This document shows positions 8,723 to 19,033 of a stretch of DNA of 64,000 nt, piece by piece; position 1 is the stretch's first letter; each line of letters opens with the position of its first letter. The stretch spans positions 372,001 through 436,000 of the forward strand of contig NZ_JACHXO010000003.1 in assembly GCF_014192155.1 (NCBI RefSeq), read 5' to 3'. The position numbers and the translations under genes are program-made. Source of the DNA: Roseateles terrae. GTDB lineage: Bacteria; Pseudomonadota; Gammaproteobacteria; Burkholderiales; Burkholderiaceae_C. Under the pieces are notes generated by a model. It did no database searches. It saw nothing but the letters and a program-made list of their open reading frames with translations, and was not told where the DNA came from.

Positions 8723-9846
8723 GGGGTGGTCTCCTTGAGCACCGGCGCGGTGGACGGAATCAGCTGATCGTCCGCGCCGTAGAAGCAGGTGTGGGCATTC
8801 AGGACCTGCAGGCCGATATGGGCGCCCACCACGGGGGGCTGCGCCTGGGCAGGCAGGCGGGCCTTCATGACCTGGTCGCCCAGCGACGCCGTCAGCAGCC
8901 AGTAGGTGCCCAGGTCCTGCACCTGCGTCACGGTGGCATCCAGCACGCCTTCAGCGCCAGGTTCGGCCAGCGCGAGGTACTCGGGACGCACGCCCAGAGT
9001 GAAGTCCCGCAGCTGAGCGATCGCCGCTTGCGCCACGCCCTGCGGCAGCCGCACCGACTGACCCGCAACTTCCAGCAGCCCCTCCGGATGGAAGCGGCCG
9101 GGCAGGAAGTTCATGCCCGGGGAGCCGATGAAGTGACCGACGAAGCGATGCTGCGGACGCTCGAACAGCGCAGCAGCCCCCCCGACCTGCACCGCACGGC
9201 CACGGGTCATCACCACGATCTGGTCGGCGAAGGTGAGCGCCTCCACCTGGTCGTGGGTCACGTAGATCAGCGTGAGCTTGAGCTCATGGTGAATCTGCTT
9301 GAGCTTGCGCCGCAGCTGCCACTTCAGGTGGGGATCGATGACGGTCAACGGTTCGTCGAACAGGACCGCCGACACATCCTCACGCACCAGGCCGCGGCCC
9401 AGCGAGATCTTCTGTTTGGCATCGGCCGACAGTCCGGCCGCACGCTGGTTCAGCTGACCGCTGAGTTCCAGCATTTCGGCGATGCGACCGACGCGCGCGC
9501 GGATGCGGTCCGGCGCCACGCCGCGGTTGCGCAGCGGGAAGGCCAGGTTGTCCGCCACCGTCATCGTGTCGTAGATGACGGGGAACTGGAACACCTGCGC
9601 GATGTTGCGAGCCTGCGGCGTGAGGCCGGTGACGTCCTTGCCGTCGAAGCTGACCGTGCCCTGCGAAGGCTTGAGCAGGCCGGAGACGATGTTGAGCAGC
9701 GTCGTCTTGCCGCAGCCCGACGGGCCCAGCAGCGCATAGGCGCCGCCGTCCTCGAAGGTCATGCGCAGCGGCAGCAGCGCGTAGTCGTCATCGCTGCGCG
9801 GGTCGGCGCGATAGGCATGCGCCAGATCCAGATCGATGCGAGCCAT
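8719..9846 (-). CDS. glpT: Glycerol ABC transporter ATPase GlpT (degenerate signature)
   Basis: 375 residues: ABC ATPase domain (~1-235) plus a C-terminal MalK-like OB/TOBE regulatory part. Walker A is GPSGCGKTT (41-49), Walker B 'AVLFDEP' (160-166), and the switch histidine H198 lies in 'YVTHDQVEA'. The signature loop is LSADA (139-143) instead of LSGGQ, followed by KQK instead of QQR. It overlaps glpP by 4 bp and abuts glpS. With GlpS it would form a heterodimer in which this subunit supplies the intact Walker/H-loop half-site and a degenerate signature. Confidence 0.9.
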
Positions 9847-10916
9847 CAGCGGCCTCCCCGACGCTCGGGCGCCCGCGTGAGCAGGCCGGCAGCGTCAAAC
9901 ACGTGAACCTGCGAGGCCTGCAGGTAGAGGGTCAGCGGCGTTCCCAGCTCGAAGTCATGCACGCCGGTGAGCTGGGCCACCAGGTCGCCAACTTCGCTGC
10001 GCACATGCACGAAGGTGTCGCTGCCGGAAATCTCCGCCAGCTCGACCTGACCCTTCAGCGCCACATCGCCCGGCTGGGCCTGCACCCGCAGCGCATTGGC
10101 ACGCACTCCCACGGTGACGGCGCCCTGGCCGGGCAGCATCAGGTCCAGGCCCGGCTGCAGTTGCAGACGGTCCCCCCGGCCCTGCGCCAGCAGCAGATTC
10201 ATCGGCGGATCACTGAAGGCCCGCGCCACCCGCAGCGATGCAGGCCGGTGGAACACGTCCGCCGTCGGGCCGTATTGCAGCAGCTCGCCGGCGTCCATCA
10301 CCGCCGTGTAGCCGCCCAGCATCAGCGCTTCCGCCGGTTCGGTGGTGGCGTAGATGACGGTCGAGTCCCCCGCGGCGAAGAGCTGGGTCAGCTCGTCGCG
10401 CAGTTCTTCGCGCAGCTTGTAGTCCAGGTTCACCAGCGGCTCGTCCAGCAGCATCAGCGGTGCCTGCTTGGCCAGGGCCCGCGCCAGCGCCACCCGCTGC
10501 TGCTGGCCGCCGGAGAGCTGCGCCGGCAGCTTGTCCAGATGCATCTCGATATGCAGCTTGCGGGCCAGCTGATCCACCCGGTCACGAACGCCCGCGCGGT
10601 CCAGCTTGCCGCGCAGCTTCAGCGGCGAGGCGATGTTGTCCCGCACCGTCATCGACGGATAGTTGATGAACTGCTGGTAGACCATGGCGACGTCCCGCTG
10701 GCGGACCGGCCAGCCGGTCACATCGGTGCCATCGACTTCGATGCGCCCTTCGGTGGGCCGATCCAGGCCCGCCATCAATCGCATCAGCGTGGTCTTGCCG
10801 GCCTGCGTCGCGCCCAGCAGCACGGTGACCGCGCCGGGTGTCGGACGCAGGTCCAGCGGATAAAGGAATGGCTGAGCCCCGACACGGTGGCTGATACCGT
10901 GCAGACTCAGCTCCAT
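9846..10916 (-). CDS. glpS: Glycerol ABC transporter ATPase GlpS (H-loop replaced)
   Basis: 356 residues, same MalK-like layout. Walker A 'GATQAGKTT' (35-43), a canonical LSGGQ signature (134-138) and Walker B 'LMLLDEP' (154-160). The switch position has T192 ('YATTEPAEA') where GlpT has the usual H198. Its start overlaps the end of glpD by 10 bp. It pairs with GlpT to drive glycerol uptake. Loss of the H-loop here and of the signature in GlpT fall in the same composite site (see findings). Confidence 0.9.
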   Translation of the reverse strand: MELSLHGISHRVGAQPFLYPLDLRPTPGAVTVLLGATQAGKTTLMRLMAGLDRPTEGRIEVDGTDVTGWPVRQRDVAMVYQQFINYPSMTVRDNIASPLKLRGKLDRAGVRDRVDQLARKLHIEMHLDKLPAQLSGGQQQRVALARALAKQAPLMLLDEPLVNLDYKLREELRDELTQLFAAGDSTVIYATTEPAEALMLGGYTAVMDAGELLQYGPTADVFHRPASLRVARAFSDPPMNLLLAQGRGDRLQLQPGLDLMLPGQGAVTVGVRANALRVQAQPGDVALKGQVELAEISGSDTFVHVRSEVGDLVAQLTGVHDFELGTPLTLYLQASQVHVFDAAGLLTRAPERRGGR

Positions 10917-12538
10917 GACCTGTCTCTTTGCATGTTGTTGTTGTCAGGGAGGGTGGGAAGGGATGGCTGGCGGAACCAGTCCTCCACCGCGGCGCGCTGC
11001 GCCTCGGTGAAGTGCAGGCCCAGCTTGCTGCGACGCCACAGCACATCGTCGGCCGACTGCGCCCATTCTTCTCGGACCAGATAACGCAGTTCGGCTTCGT
11101 GCAGGCCCGGAGCGATCTCCGGACCGAGGTCGTTCAGGTTCTCCGCGCCGCCCAGCACCCGGCCGACGCGGCCGCCATAGGCGCGCGCCAGACGGTGCGC
11201 CAGGGCCGGTGGGAGCCAGGCGTGGCGTTGCCCGAGGGCGGTGAGCAGGCGCTGGAAGTCGGTATCGGGGCGCTGGGGAGCGCCGATCCATTCATGCAGG
11301 TCACCGCCCGGCAGATGGGCTGATTCGGTCCAGGCCTGGCGACGGTCGCCCAGCATCTGGCCGACCATGTCGGCCGCATCTTCGGCGAGCTTGCGGAAGG
11401 TGGTGATCTTGCCGCCCCAGACGCTCAGCAGCGGCGCGCCGCCGTCCGAGTGCGGCTCCAGCAGATAGTCCCGGGTGACCGCGGACGGGTCGCCGGAGGC
11501 ATCGTCCAGCAGCGGGCGCACGCCGGCATAGCTCCACACCACATCATCGGTGGTGATGGGCTTGGCGAAGTAGCGGCTGGCCTGCTCGCAGAGGTAGGCC
11601 ACTTCCTTGGCCTCGATGGTGGCGCGGCCGAATCCGGCGAGTGCATCGGCAGGCAGTTCCACATCGGTGGTGCCGATCAGGGTGAACTCGTCTTCGTAGG
11701 GGATGGCGAAGATGATGCGCTTGTCGGGGTTCTGGAAGATGTAGGCGTGGTCATGCTGGTAGGCCTGGCGCACGACGATGTGGCTGCCCTTGACCAGCCG
11801 CAGGCTCTTGGTGGCCAGCGCTTCGGTTCCGGCCGACTGGGCATGCTCGCGCAGGAAGCTCTCCGCCCAGGGGCCGGCGGCATTCACCAGCGCTTTGGCT
11901 CGTACGGTGAAATCGCCCGTCGGGCCGCGCAGCGTCGCAAGCCAATGGTCCGCCTGGCGGCGGGCCGAGACCACCGTGGTGCGGGTGTGCAGGCTGGCGC
12001 CCTTGTCCCGCGCATCCAGCGCATTGAGCAGCACCAGCCGGGCGTCATCGACCCAGCCGTCGGAATAGACGAAGCCGCGGGTGTACTGCGCCTTGAGCGG
12101 CGCCCCCAGCGGCGACTGGCGCAGGTTCACGCCGGTGGAGCCAGGCAGCACTTCGCGCCGGGCCAGATGGTCGTAGAGGAACAGGCCGATGCGGATCATC
12201 CAGGCCGGGCGCATCGCTGCGTCATGCGGCATGACAAAGCGCAGCGGCCACATGATGTGCGGCGCGCTGCGCAGCAGCACCTCGCGCTCCTGCAGGGCCT
12301 TGCGCACCAGCGAGAACTCGTAATACTCGAGATAACGCAGGCCGCCGTGGATCAGCTTGGTGGAGGACGACGAGGTGTGGGCGGCGAAATCCGAGGCCTC
12401 TGCCAGCACGACCGACCAGCCGCGGCCGGCGAGGTCACGGGCGATGCCGGCGCCATTGATCCCTCCGCCCACCACCAGCACGTCACAGGACGCGGGCGGA
12501 GCGGAGCCTTCGAATGCAGCAGCAGGACTTGCGGTCAC
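10907..12538 (-). CDS. glpD: Glycerol-3-phosphate dehydrogenase (FAD, aerobic)
   Basis: 543 residues from a GTG at 12538, preferred because AGGAG lies 7 nt upstream. The longer frame to 12670 would run through the promoter region and overlap glpR's start. An N-terminal FAD Rossmann motif 'VGGGINGAGIARDLAGRG' and the DAO fold fit GlpD, which oxidises sn-glycerol-3-phosphate to dihydroxyacetone phosphate at the inner membrane, passing electrons to quinone. First gene of the glycerol uptake operon; divergent from glpR-glpK. Confidence 0.93.
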   Translation of the reverse strand: MTASPAAAFEGSAPPASCDVLVVGGGINGAGIARDLAGRGWSVVLAEASDFAAHTSSSSTKLIHGGLRYLEYYEFSLVRKALQEREVLLRSAPHIMWPLRFVMPHDAAMRPAWMIRIGLFLYDHLARREVLPGSTGVNLRQSPLGAPLKAQYTRGFVYSDGWVDDARLVLLNALDARDKGASLHTRTTVVSARRQADHWLATLRGPTGDFTVRAKALVNAAGPWAESFLREHAQSAGTEALATKSLRLVKGSHIVVRQAYQHDHAYIFQNPDKRIIFAIPYEDEFTLIGTTDVELPADALAGFGRATIEAKEVAYLCEQASRYFAKPITTDDVVWSYAGVRPLLDDASGDPSAVTRDYLLEPHSDGGAPLLSVWGGKITTFRKLAEDAADMVGQMLGDRRQAWTESAHLPGGDLHEWIGAPQRPDTDFQRLLTALGQRHAWLPPALAHRLARAYGGRVGRVLGGAENLNDLGPEIAPGLHEAELRYLVREEWAQSADDVLWRRSKLGLHFTEAQRAAVEDWFRQPSLPTLPDNNNMQRDRSWS

Positions 12539-12668
12539 GGCGTCTCCTGGCGCCTCCAGCGGAGACGCGCTTGTGTTCTTCTTTTTTCTTTTTAGCGCGC
12601 TTTGCCGCGTTTCCGACCAGGGATAACCCGGTGTTGTGTTCGTTTTGGTTCGCTTTAGTCTGCGCGCC
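12539..12668. promoter_or_regulatory. Divergent glpD/glpR promoter region with repeated TTCG sites
   Basis: 130 bp between the two operons. It holds a direct repeat GTTCGTTTTG-GTTCGCTTTA (12638-12657) about 12 bp before the glpR ATG, and a pyrimidine-rich tract (12573-12592) nearer glpD. TTCG-rich repeats are typical of DeoR-family GlpR operators, so autoregulation and control of both operons by GlpR is likely. The exact promoter boxes are not called. Confidence 0.45.
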
Positions 12669-13433
12669 ATGAATCCGAATCCCCGGCAGAACGATCTGCT
12701 TCAAGAGGTGCGCGCCCGCGGCTCGGTGAGCGTGGAAGCGCTGGCCGAGCGTTTTGGCGTCACCCTGCAGACGGTGCGGCGCGATGTGCAGCGCCTCGCC
12801 GAGGCGGGCCTTGTGGCGCGCTTTCATGGCGGGGTGCGGATACCCTCCTCCACCACCGAGAACATCGCCTACCGGCAGCGGCAGGCGATGCAGGCGGACG
12901 GCAAATCCCGCATTGCCCGCAGCATTGCGGCCCGTATTCCGCCGGGCTGTTCCCTCATCCTGAACCTGGGCACCACCACCGAAGCGGTGGCGCATGCACT
13001 GCTGCATCACCAGGGACTGCGCGTCATCACCAACAACCTCAACGTGGCCACCATCCTGAGCGACAACCCCGATTGCGAGCTGGTGATGGTGGGCGGCTCG
13101 GTGCGTCACCGGGACCGCGGCGTGGTGGGCGAAGCGGCGGTCGACTTCATCCGCCAGTTCAAGGTGGACATCGGCCTGATCGGCATTTCCGGCATTGAAT
13201 CGGACGGCAGCCTGCGGGACTTCGACTACCGGGAAGTGATGGTGGCGCGGGCCATCGTCGAGCATTCCCGCGAGGTCTGGGTGGCTGCCGATGCGACCAA
13301 ATTCAACCGCCCGGCCATGGCGGAAGTGACGCGCCTGCCGCAGATCGACGCGCTTTTCACCGATGCCCGCCCGCCCGAGCCCTTCCCCGGCCTGATGACC
13401 GACGCCGGCGTCGAGCTGGTGGTGGCAGACTGA
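12669..13433 (+). CDS. glpR: DeoR-family glycerol regulon repressor
   Basis: 254 residues from the ATG at 12669. The N-terminal DeoR helix-turn-helix includes '[22 protein letters not shown]'. The sugar-phosphate sensor domain follows, with '[12 protein letters not shown]' and the C-terminal 'ADATKF' signature of the family. In GlpR the effector is glycerol-3-phosphate (family knowledge). It is placed between the glpD operon and glpK and should repress both. Confidence 0.9.
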   Translation: MNPNPRQNDLLQEVRARGSVSVEALAERFGVTLQTVRRDVQRLAEAGLVARFHGGVRIPSSTTENIAYRQRQAMQADGKSRIARSIAARIPPGCSLILNLGTTTEAVAHALLHHQGLRVITNNLNVATILSDNPDCELVMVGGSVRHRDRGVVGEAAVDFIRQFKVDIGLIGISGIESDGSLRDFDYREVMVARAIVEHSREVWVAADATKFNRPAMAEVTRLPQIDALFTDARPPEPFPGLMTDAGVELVVAD

Positions 13434-13474
13434 GCTGCGGTCGCCCCTCACAGCAACATCAAGAGACAAACACC

Positions 13475-14965
<1,491 letters not shown>

Positions 14966-14968
<3 letters not shown>

Positions 14969-14989
14969 GCCGCCGCAGCGGGCGGCTCA
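14966..14989. terminator. Hairpin at the glpK stop codon
   Basis: Perfect 9-bp stem TGAGCCGCC / GGCGGCTCA with a 6-nt loop; the TGA of glpK is the start of the stem. No T-run follows. It lies between convergent glpK and the UPF0016 gene and may stop both. Confidence 0.5.
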
Positions 14990-15012
14990 TGAATGCGTCA
15001 GTCCTCGCCGGA

Positions 15013-15591
15013 TCAGACGCCGAGCGACTCCCCCGCCCCCAACAGCGTCGCCACGCCCAGCACCGCGAAGATCACCGCGGCGATGCCGTGCACCAGACGG
15101 ACTGGCAGCTTGTGCGCCAGCTTGTCGCCAATCAGCACCGCCGGCACGTTGGCCACCATCATGCCGAAGGTGGTGCCAGCCACGACCGGCCACAGGTCAT
15201 TGAAGCGGGCGGCCAGGGCCACGGTGGCGATCTGCGTCTTGTCGCCCATCTCTGCCAGGAAAAAGGCCACGATGGTGGTGCCCAGCACGCCCAGCTTGAA
15301 GCGGCCGCCGGTCTCTTCGTCGTCGATCTTGTCGGGGATCAGCGTCCAGACAGCCATGGCGATGAACCCCACGCCCAGGACCCAGCGCAGCACCTGTGGC
15401 GAGACCTGATGGGTGATCCAGGCGCCGATGGCCCCCGCGCAGGCGTGGTTGACCAGCGTGGCGATCAGGATGCCGAAGATGATGGGAATGGGACGCCGGA
15501 AGCGGGCAGCCAGGATGAAGGCCAGCAGCTGGGTCTTGTCGCCGATTTCGGCGAGGGCCACGAGGCCGGTGGAGATGAGGAAGGCTTCCAT
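15013..15591 (-). CDS. UPF0016/GDT1-family Mn2+ exporter
   Basis: 192 residues from the ATG at 15591 (MEAFLIS...), which places the first family motif 'AEIGDKTQ' at residues 14-21; the second copy 'AEMGDKTQ' is near residue 118. Six transmembrane segments in two inverted halves. Bacterial members (MntX/MneA type) export manganese. The call is strengthened by a yybP-ykoY manganese riboswitch directly upstream. The gene lies on the same strand as, and downstream of, the M16-like pair. Confidence 0.9.
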   Translation of the reverse strand: MEAFLISTGLVALAEIGDKTQLLAFILAARFRRPIPIIFGILIATLVNHACAGAIGAWITHQVSPQVLRWVLGVGFIAMAVWTLIPDKIDDEETGGRFKLGVLGTTIVAFFLAEMGDKTQIATVALAARFNDLWPVVAGTTFGMMVANVPAVLIGDKLAHKLPVRLVHGIAAVIFAVLGVATLLGAGESLGV

Positions 15592-15621
15592 GAACACACT
15601 CAGCGGCCGAGAGAACCCAAT

Positions 15622-15661
15622 GACCATGCCCACCCCCGGCCGCAACCCGGGGGGCATGGTC
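15622..15661 (-). promoter_or_regulatory. Expression-platform hairpin after the Mn2+ riboswitch
   Basis: GACCATGCC (15622-15630) and GGCATGGTC (15653-15661), with flanking G/C runs, form a long stem just 3' of the aptamer on the minus-strand transcript. Its 5' arm overlaps the last bases of aptamer helix P1, so it and ligand-bound P1 should be mutually exclusive. No good T-run follows. Confidence 0.6.
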
Positions 15662-15818
15662 AAAGGTCTCGCCAGGCTGGGAACCGGGAGGTTCCTGGCT
15701 ACCGCACGCCATGAGCCCGAAAGCTCAAGTCTGTTGACGCGGGTCTGCTGAATGGGCCTCTGTCCGGCGCACAGGGACGTGCGGACGCAGAGGCGGGGTG
15801 CAGCGGCTACTCCCCAAT
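15658..15818 (-). ncRNA. yybP-ykoY manganese riboswitch aptamer
   Basis: On the minus strand the conserved elements appear in order: GGGGAGTAG (about 15815-15807), then CGTCAACAGACT, ATGGCGTGCGGT and finally GCGAGACCTTTGACC ending at 15658. These match the yybP-ykoY consensus, a Mn2+-sensing riboswitch that often precedes UPF0016 exporters. The first element contains the last two sense codons and the TAG stop of the upstream M16-like gene, so aptamer and coding sequence overlap. Confidence 0.92.
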
Positions 15819-17246
15819 GACAGCCGACATTCTAACCACAGCCAGTCCCGGCCATGCCCGCTGCAGGGGCTCGGGCCCGCCGGCCTCGCCCACCAGCAAC
15901 GCCTGCGTGCGGGATTCACGCCAGCTGCTGCCCAGCAGCAGCTGCAGCACCGGGGCGCTGACGGCCTTGAGCCGCTGCGGCCATTGCAGTACGTCGTCCA
16001 GGTCGCCCTGACCGATGGCCTCGGCCAGCAACTCGTCGGGCGCGGACTGCAACCGGGACTGCCACTCGCCCAGCGCCAGCGCCTGCGCCATGGCGAGGTC
16101 TTCCGGCGTGACCGGGGCGTCGGCCAACCTGGGCAGCAGCTCTCGGGCCTGCGCCAGCAGGTCGGGGACGGCTTCGGGCGGCAAGGTCAGCGACAGGCGC
16201 CAGCACACCGGACCGCCAGGCGCTTCGATGTCGTTGCGCCAGGGCCAGGGCATGGCTTCCAGCAATCGTTGCTGGAACAGATGACGGGCCAGTTCGCGCA
16301 AGGCCGGTGGTGTGCTGCGAGGCACCGAGGTCTGCAGCACGACGCGGCAGGCCTGCGCTCGAGGCAGGGGAATCAGGCGGGCCAGGCCGGAGGGCGGCGC
16401 GGCCGCCGCGACGCCTTGATCCGCCACGCGCGCAGTCAGGACCGCGGGCGGGCTCTTGGGCGCTCGCCAGTCGTCATAGAGGTCTTGGGACAGCTGACGG
16501 GCAGTGTCCAGGGTCAGGTCGCCGCACAACAGCAGCTGCGTGCGGTCGGGCTGCCAGTAGAGCCGATGGAAGGCCTGCACCTCATCCCGCCGCAGCCGCT
16601 TGAGCGACGCCGCCGTGGGCAGCGGATAGGCCGATCCCCAGAACAGCCGGCGACCGGCCCAGGGCGCCAGTTGCTCCGCATCCGCGCGACGCAGCAGCAG
16701 GGCATCCTGGGCGCGGCCACGGACATGCTCCAGGGCCTCGAAGGTCAGGGTGGGCGCGCCCACCAGATCGGCCAGCAGGCTGACCGCATCGTCACACTGG
16801 TCCGGCAGCGCTTCCAGGGCCAACGCGGCCGTGGTGGGCGAGAGATCCAGGCGCAGCGGCCGGCCCAGCAGGTCGGCGGCGTAGGCGATGTCGGCGGAGT
16901 CCATCGCCTCCTTGCCGCGGCTGGCCCCTTGCGCCAGCATCGTCAGGGCCACTTCCGCCAGCCCTTCGCGGCCGGCCGGATCCTTGAGCCAGCCGCCAGC
17001 GCCCATCAGCCGGAGGGAGGTGCGGACCGCCCCGGGGCGTTGCAGCACCATCAGGCGCAGGCCATTGGGCAAACGCGCCTGCTGCAGGGTCAGCGACGGC
17101 ACGGCAGGCGCCGGGGGCGCCTCCGGCGGTGTCTCGAATCCCCCGGAGGTGCCCGCGGGCGCCGAGGCCTGCGGTCGGGCCTGCAGCACCGACCAGGCGC
17201 TGGCCAGGCCCGCGCCCAGCATCACATCACGTCGTTTCACCGTCAT
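15807..17246 (-). CDS. M16-family zinc-peptidase-like protein, second subunit (no HxxEH)
   Basis: 479 residues from the ATG at 17246, which overlaps the previous gene's stop (ATGA). Residues ~5-30 form a signal-like N-terminus with a twin-arginine-like 'KRRDVMLG', then a Pro/Ala linker. The fold is M16 ('LPNGLRLMVLQRPG', 'AFHRLYWQPDRTQLLLCGDL'). Where active peptidases have HxxEH, this one reads 'GLAEVALTML', so it is a non-catalytic type. In such two-gene pairs this subunit normally supplies substrate-binding residues. Its last codons and stop lie inside the Mn2+ riboswitch. Confidence 0.82.
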   Translation of the reverse strand: MTVKRRDVMLGAGLASAWSVLQARPQASAPAGTSGGFETPPEAPPAPAVPSLTLQQARLPNGLRLMVLQRPGAVRTSLRLMGAGGWLKDPAGREGLAEVALTMLAQGASRGKEAMDSADIAYAADLLGRPLRLDLSPTTAALALEALPDQCDDAVSLLADLVGAPTLTFEALEHVRGRAQDALLLRRADAEQLAPWAGRRLFWGSAYPLPTAASLKRLRRDEVQAFHRLYWQPDRTQLLLCGDLTLDTARQLSQDLYDDWRAPKSPPAVLTARVADQGVAAAAPPSGLARLIPLPRAQACRVVLQTSVPRSTPPALRELARHLFQQRLLEAMPWPWRNDIEAPGGPVCWRLSLTLPPEAVPDLLAQARELLPRLADAPVTPEDLAMAQALALGEWQSRLQSAPDELLAEAIGQGDLDDVLQWPQRLKAVSAPVLQLLLGSSWRESRTQALLVGEAGGPEPLQRAWPGLAVVRMSAVIGE

Positions 17247-18529
17247 ACCACCACCCCGGAAGCCGGCGCCGTTGCTGGCCCGGCCACATCGGCCAGCACG
17301 GTCAGCACCGGCGTGCGGACGATCTGGCTGCGCCACAGCTGCTGCACATCCCGCGCTTCCAGGCGGGTCCAGGCCGCGGCGTCCCGGCTCGGCGCCTGCA
17401 GGTCGCCCCGCACCGCCCAGGCGGTGCCCAGGCTGCGGGCCATCGTGTCGGCGGTCCATTCGGTGGCCTGCCAGTCGCGCTTGAGCAGGGCCTTGGCCTT
17501 GTCCAGTTCTTCGTCGCTCACCGGCTCATCGGCCAGACGCACCACTTCGTTCTGCAGGGCCTGCGCCAGCGGCGCGGCGGTCTGGCCATGCGCGGCCAGC
17601 CCCTGCGCCACAAGCAGACCCGCCTGCTGATGCTGGGTCAGCCGCAGGCTCAGGTGGTGGGCGACCGCCAGTTCGTCCACCAGCGTATCGGTGAGGCGGC
17701 CGGAGCGGCCCTGCGCCAGCAGCGCATGGGCCACCTGCCAGATGGGGGTGGTGGCGTCATCGGCGCGGGGCGCCTGCCAAACGAGCGCGGCAGCAGGCAG
17801 CGGCGCCTGCGGCAGCGAGATCTTCACCGTCTGGCTTTGCGGGCGACGAGGTTCCCGGACCTCCCGCAGCTCCAGCGGCGCGGCCATCGGCGCGCGCACC
17901 GAGCCGAAGTGATGCATCACCCAGCGCGACAACGCCACCTCATCGAAGGAGCCGGTGACGATCAGCAATGCGCGGTCACAGCGGAAGGCGCTGGCGTGGA
18001 AGGCACGCACCGCCTCGATGTCCAGGTCTTTGAGTTGGTCCGGGTCGCCCAGCGCGCCGCGCTGATAGGGGTGATTCAGATAGCCGTTGCGGAGGAGGGC
18101 CGGGTCCAGCCGCCCGTAGGGACGGATCAGCGGTTGACGCACCGCCTGCTGCACCTGGGCGCGGGCCCGGTCCAGAGGGTCCGGCTCCAGTCGCGGATTG
18201 CTCATGCGCTCCGCTTCCGCCCAGAGGATGCGTTCCAGGTGATGTGCGGGCACGACCGTCTGCAGCGCGGCGAAGTCCTCATCCACCTCCAGATGGGTGC
18301 TGCCGCCGGCCTGGGCCACCATGCGGTGGAACTGGCCCGGTTCGAGATACCGGCTGGCGCCGGCCACCAGGCGCAGCGTCAGATGGGTGAGGCCGGAGCG
18401 GCCGGTCGGATCGTCCTTGGCGCCGACGCGATAGACCACCCGGACGGCGACCTGCGGCCCCGGCGCGGAGCGTGCGACCCACAGCAGCCCGTTGGGCAGG
18501 CGCTGGGGCTCGAGTGGAATACTGGACAT
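17243..18529 (-). CDS. M16-family zinc-peptidase-like protein, first subunit (degenerate zinc motif)
   Basis: 428 residues from the ATG at 18529 (a GTG two codons earlier is possible). It has the M16 start 'LPNGLLWVARSAPGPQVAV' and the later 'WAEAERMSNP' helix that normally carries the third ligand. The zinc motif itself reads HLTLR within 'SGLTHLTLRLVAGA': the first His is kept, but Glu and the second His are missing. Without those, M16 zinc catalysis is not expected. No signal peptide is evident. It is translationally coupled to the second M16-like gene. Confidence 0.82.
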   Translation of the reverse strand: MSSIPLEPQRLPNGLLWVARSAPGPQVAVRVVYRVGAKDDPTGRSGLTHLTLRLVAGASRYLEPGQFHRMVAQAGGSTHLEVDEDFAALQTVVPAHHLERILWAEAERMSNPRLEPDPLDRARAQVQQAVRQPLIRPYGRLDPALLRNGYLNHPYQRGALGDPDQLKDLDIEAVRAFHASAFRCDRALLIVTGSFDEVALSRWVMHHFGSVRAPMAAPLELREVREPRRPQSQTVKISLPQAPLPAAALVWQAPRADDATTPIWQVAHALLAQGRSGRLTDTLVDELAVAHHLSLRLTQHQQAGLLVAQGLAAHGQTAAPLAQALQNEVVRLADEPVSDEELDKAKALLKRDWQATEWTADTMARSLGTAWAVRGDLQAPSRDAAAWTRLEARDVQQLWRSQIVRTPVLTVLADVAGPATAPASGVVV

Positions 18530-18649
18530 CCGCACAGCATAGCTGCCAAAGCGTTGTCAGCATCTGGCTGTCATGATCCGCGCCACGGGTGCGCCCCACA
18601 GCCCGGGGACATGGGGGCGTAGGGGACACCGCCACACCAGGGAGAGACC

Positions 18650-19033
18650 ATGAAATTTGCCTACACCATCATCTACACGGCGGACGTTGCAGCGTCGCTC
18701 GACTTCTTTGAACGTGCGTTCGGCTTGCCGCGGCGGTTTCTGCATGAGTCCGGCACCTATGGGGAAGTCGAGACCGGGGCCACCGCGCTGTCCTTTGCCC
18801 AGCACGAGATCGCCCGCGCCAATCTGGGCCAGGACTACCGCAGCGCGTCGGATGGCGCGCCGCTGGGGATGGAGATCGGCCTCACCACCGAGGACGTCCC
18901 CGCCGCCTACGAGAAGGCGGTGAAGGCCGGCGCATTGGGTCTGGCCGCGCCGGTCACCAAGCCCTGGGGCCAGGTCGTGTCCTATGTGCGCTGCCCCGAC
19001 GGCACGCTGGTGGAGCTGTGCTCGCCGATGTGA
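18650..19033 (+). CDS. VOC-family (glyoxalase-like) protein
   Basis: 127 residues; the ATG at 18650 has GGGAG upstream. It has a single vicinal-oxygen-chelate unit pair: 'MKFAYTIIYTADVAASLDFFERAFG' at the start and 'YVRCPDGTLVELCSP' at the end, where Glu is the usual metal ligand. The substrate is unknown; proteins of this type include lyases, dioxygenases and resistance proteins. It stands alone and is convergent with the NDH-2 gene, whose stop codon starts at the next base (19034). Confidence 0.88.
   Translation: MKFAYTIIYTADVAASLDFFERAFGLPRRFLHESGTYGEVETGATALSFAQHEIARANLGQDYRSASDGAPLGMEIGLTTEDVPAAYEKAVKAGALGLAAPVTKPWGQVVSYVRCPDGTLVELCSPM

Noticed and set aside
13434-13474. Missing glycerol facilitator (glpF) between glpR and glpK
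   Set aside because: The gap is only 41 bp; glycerol entry is served by the ABC system instead, so no gene loss needs to be invoked.
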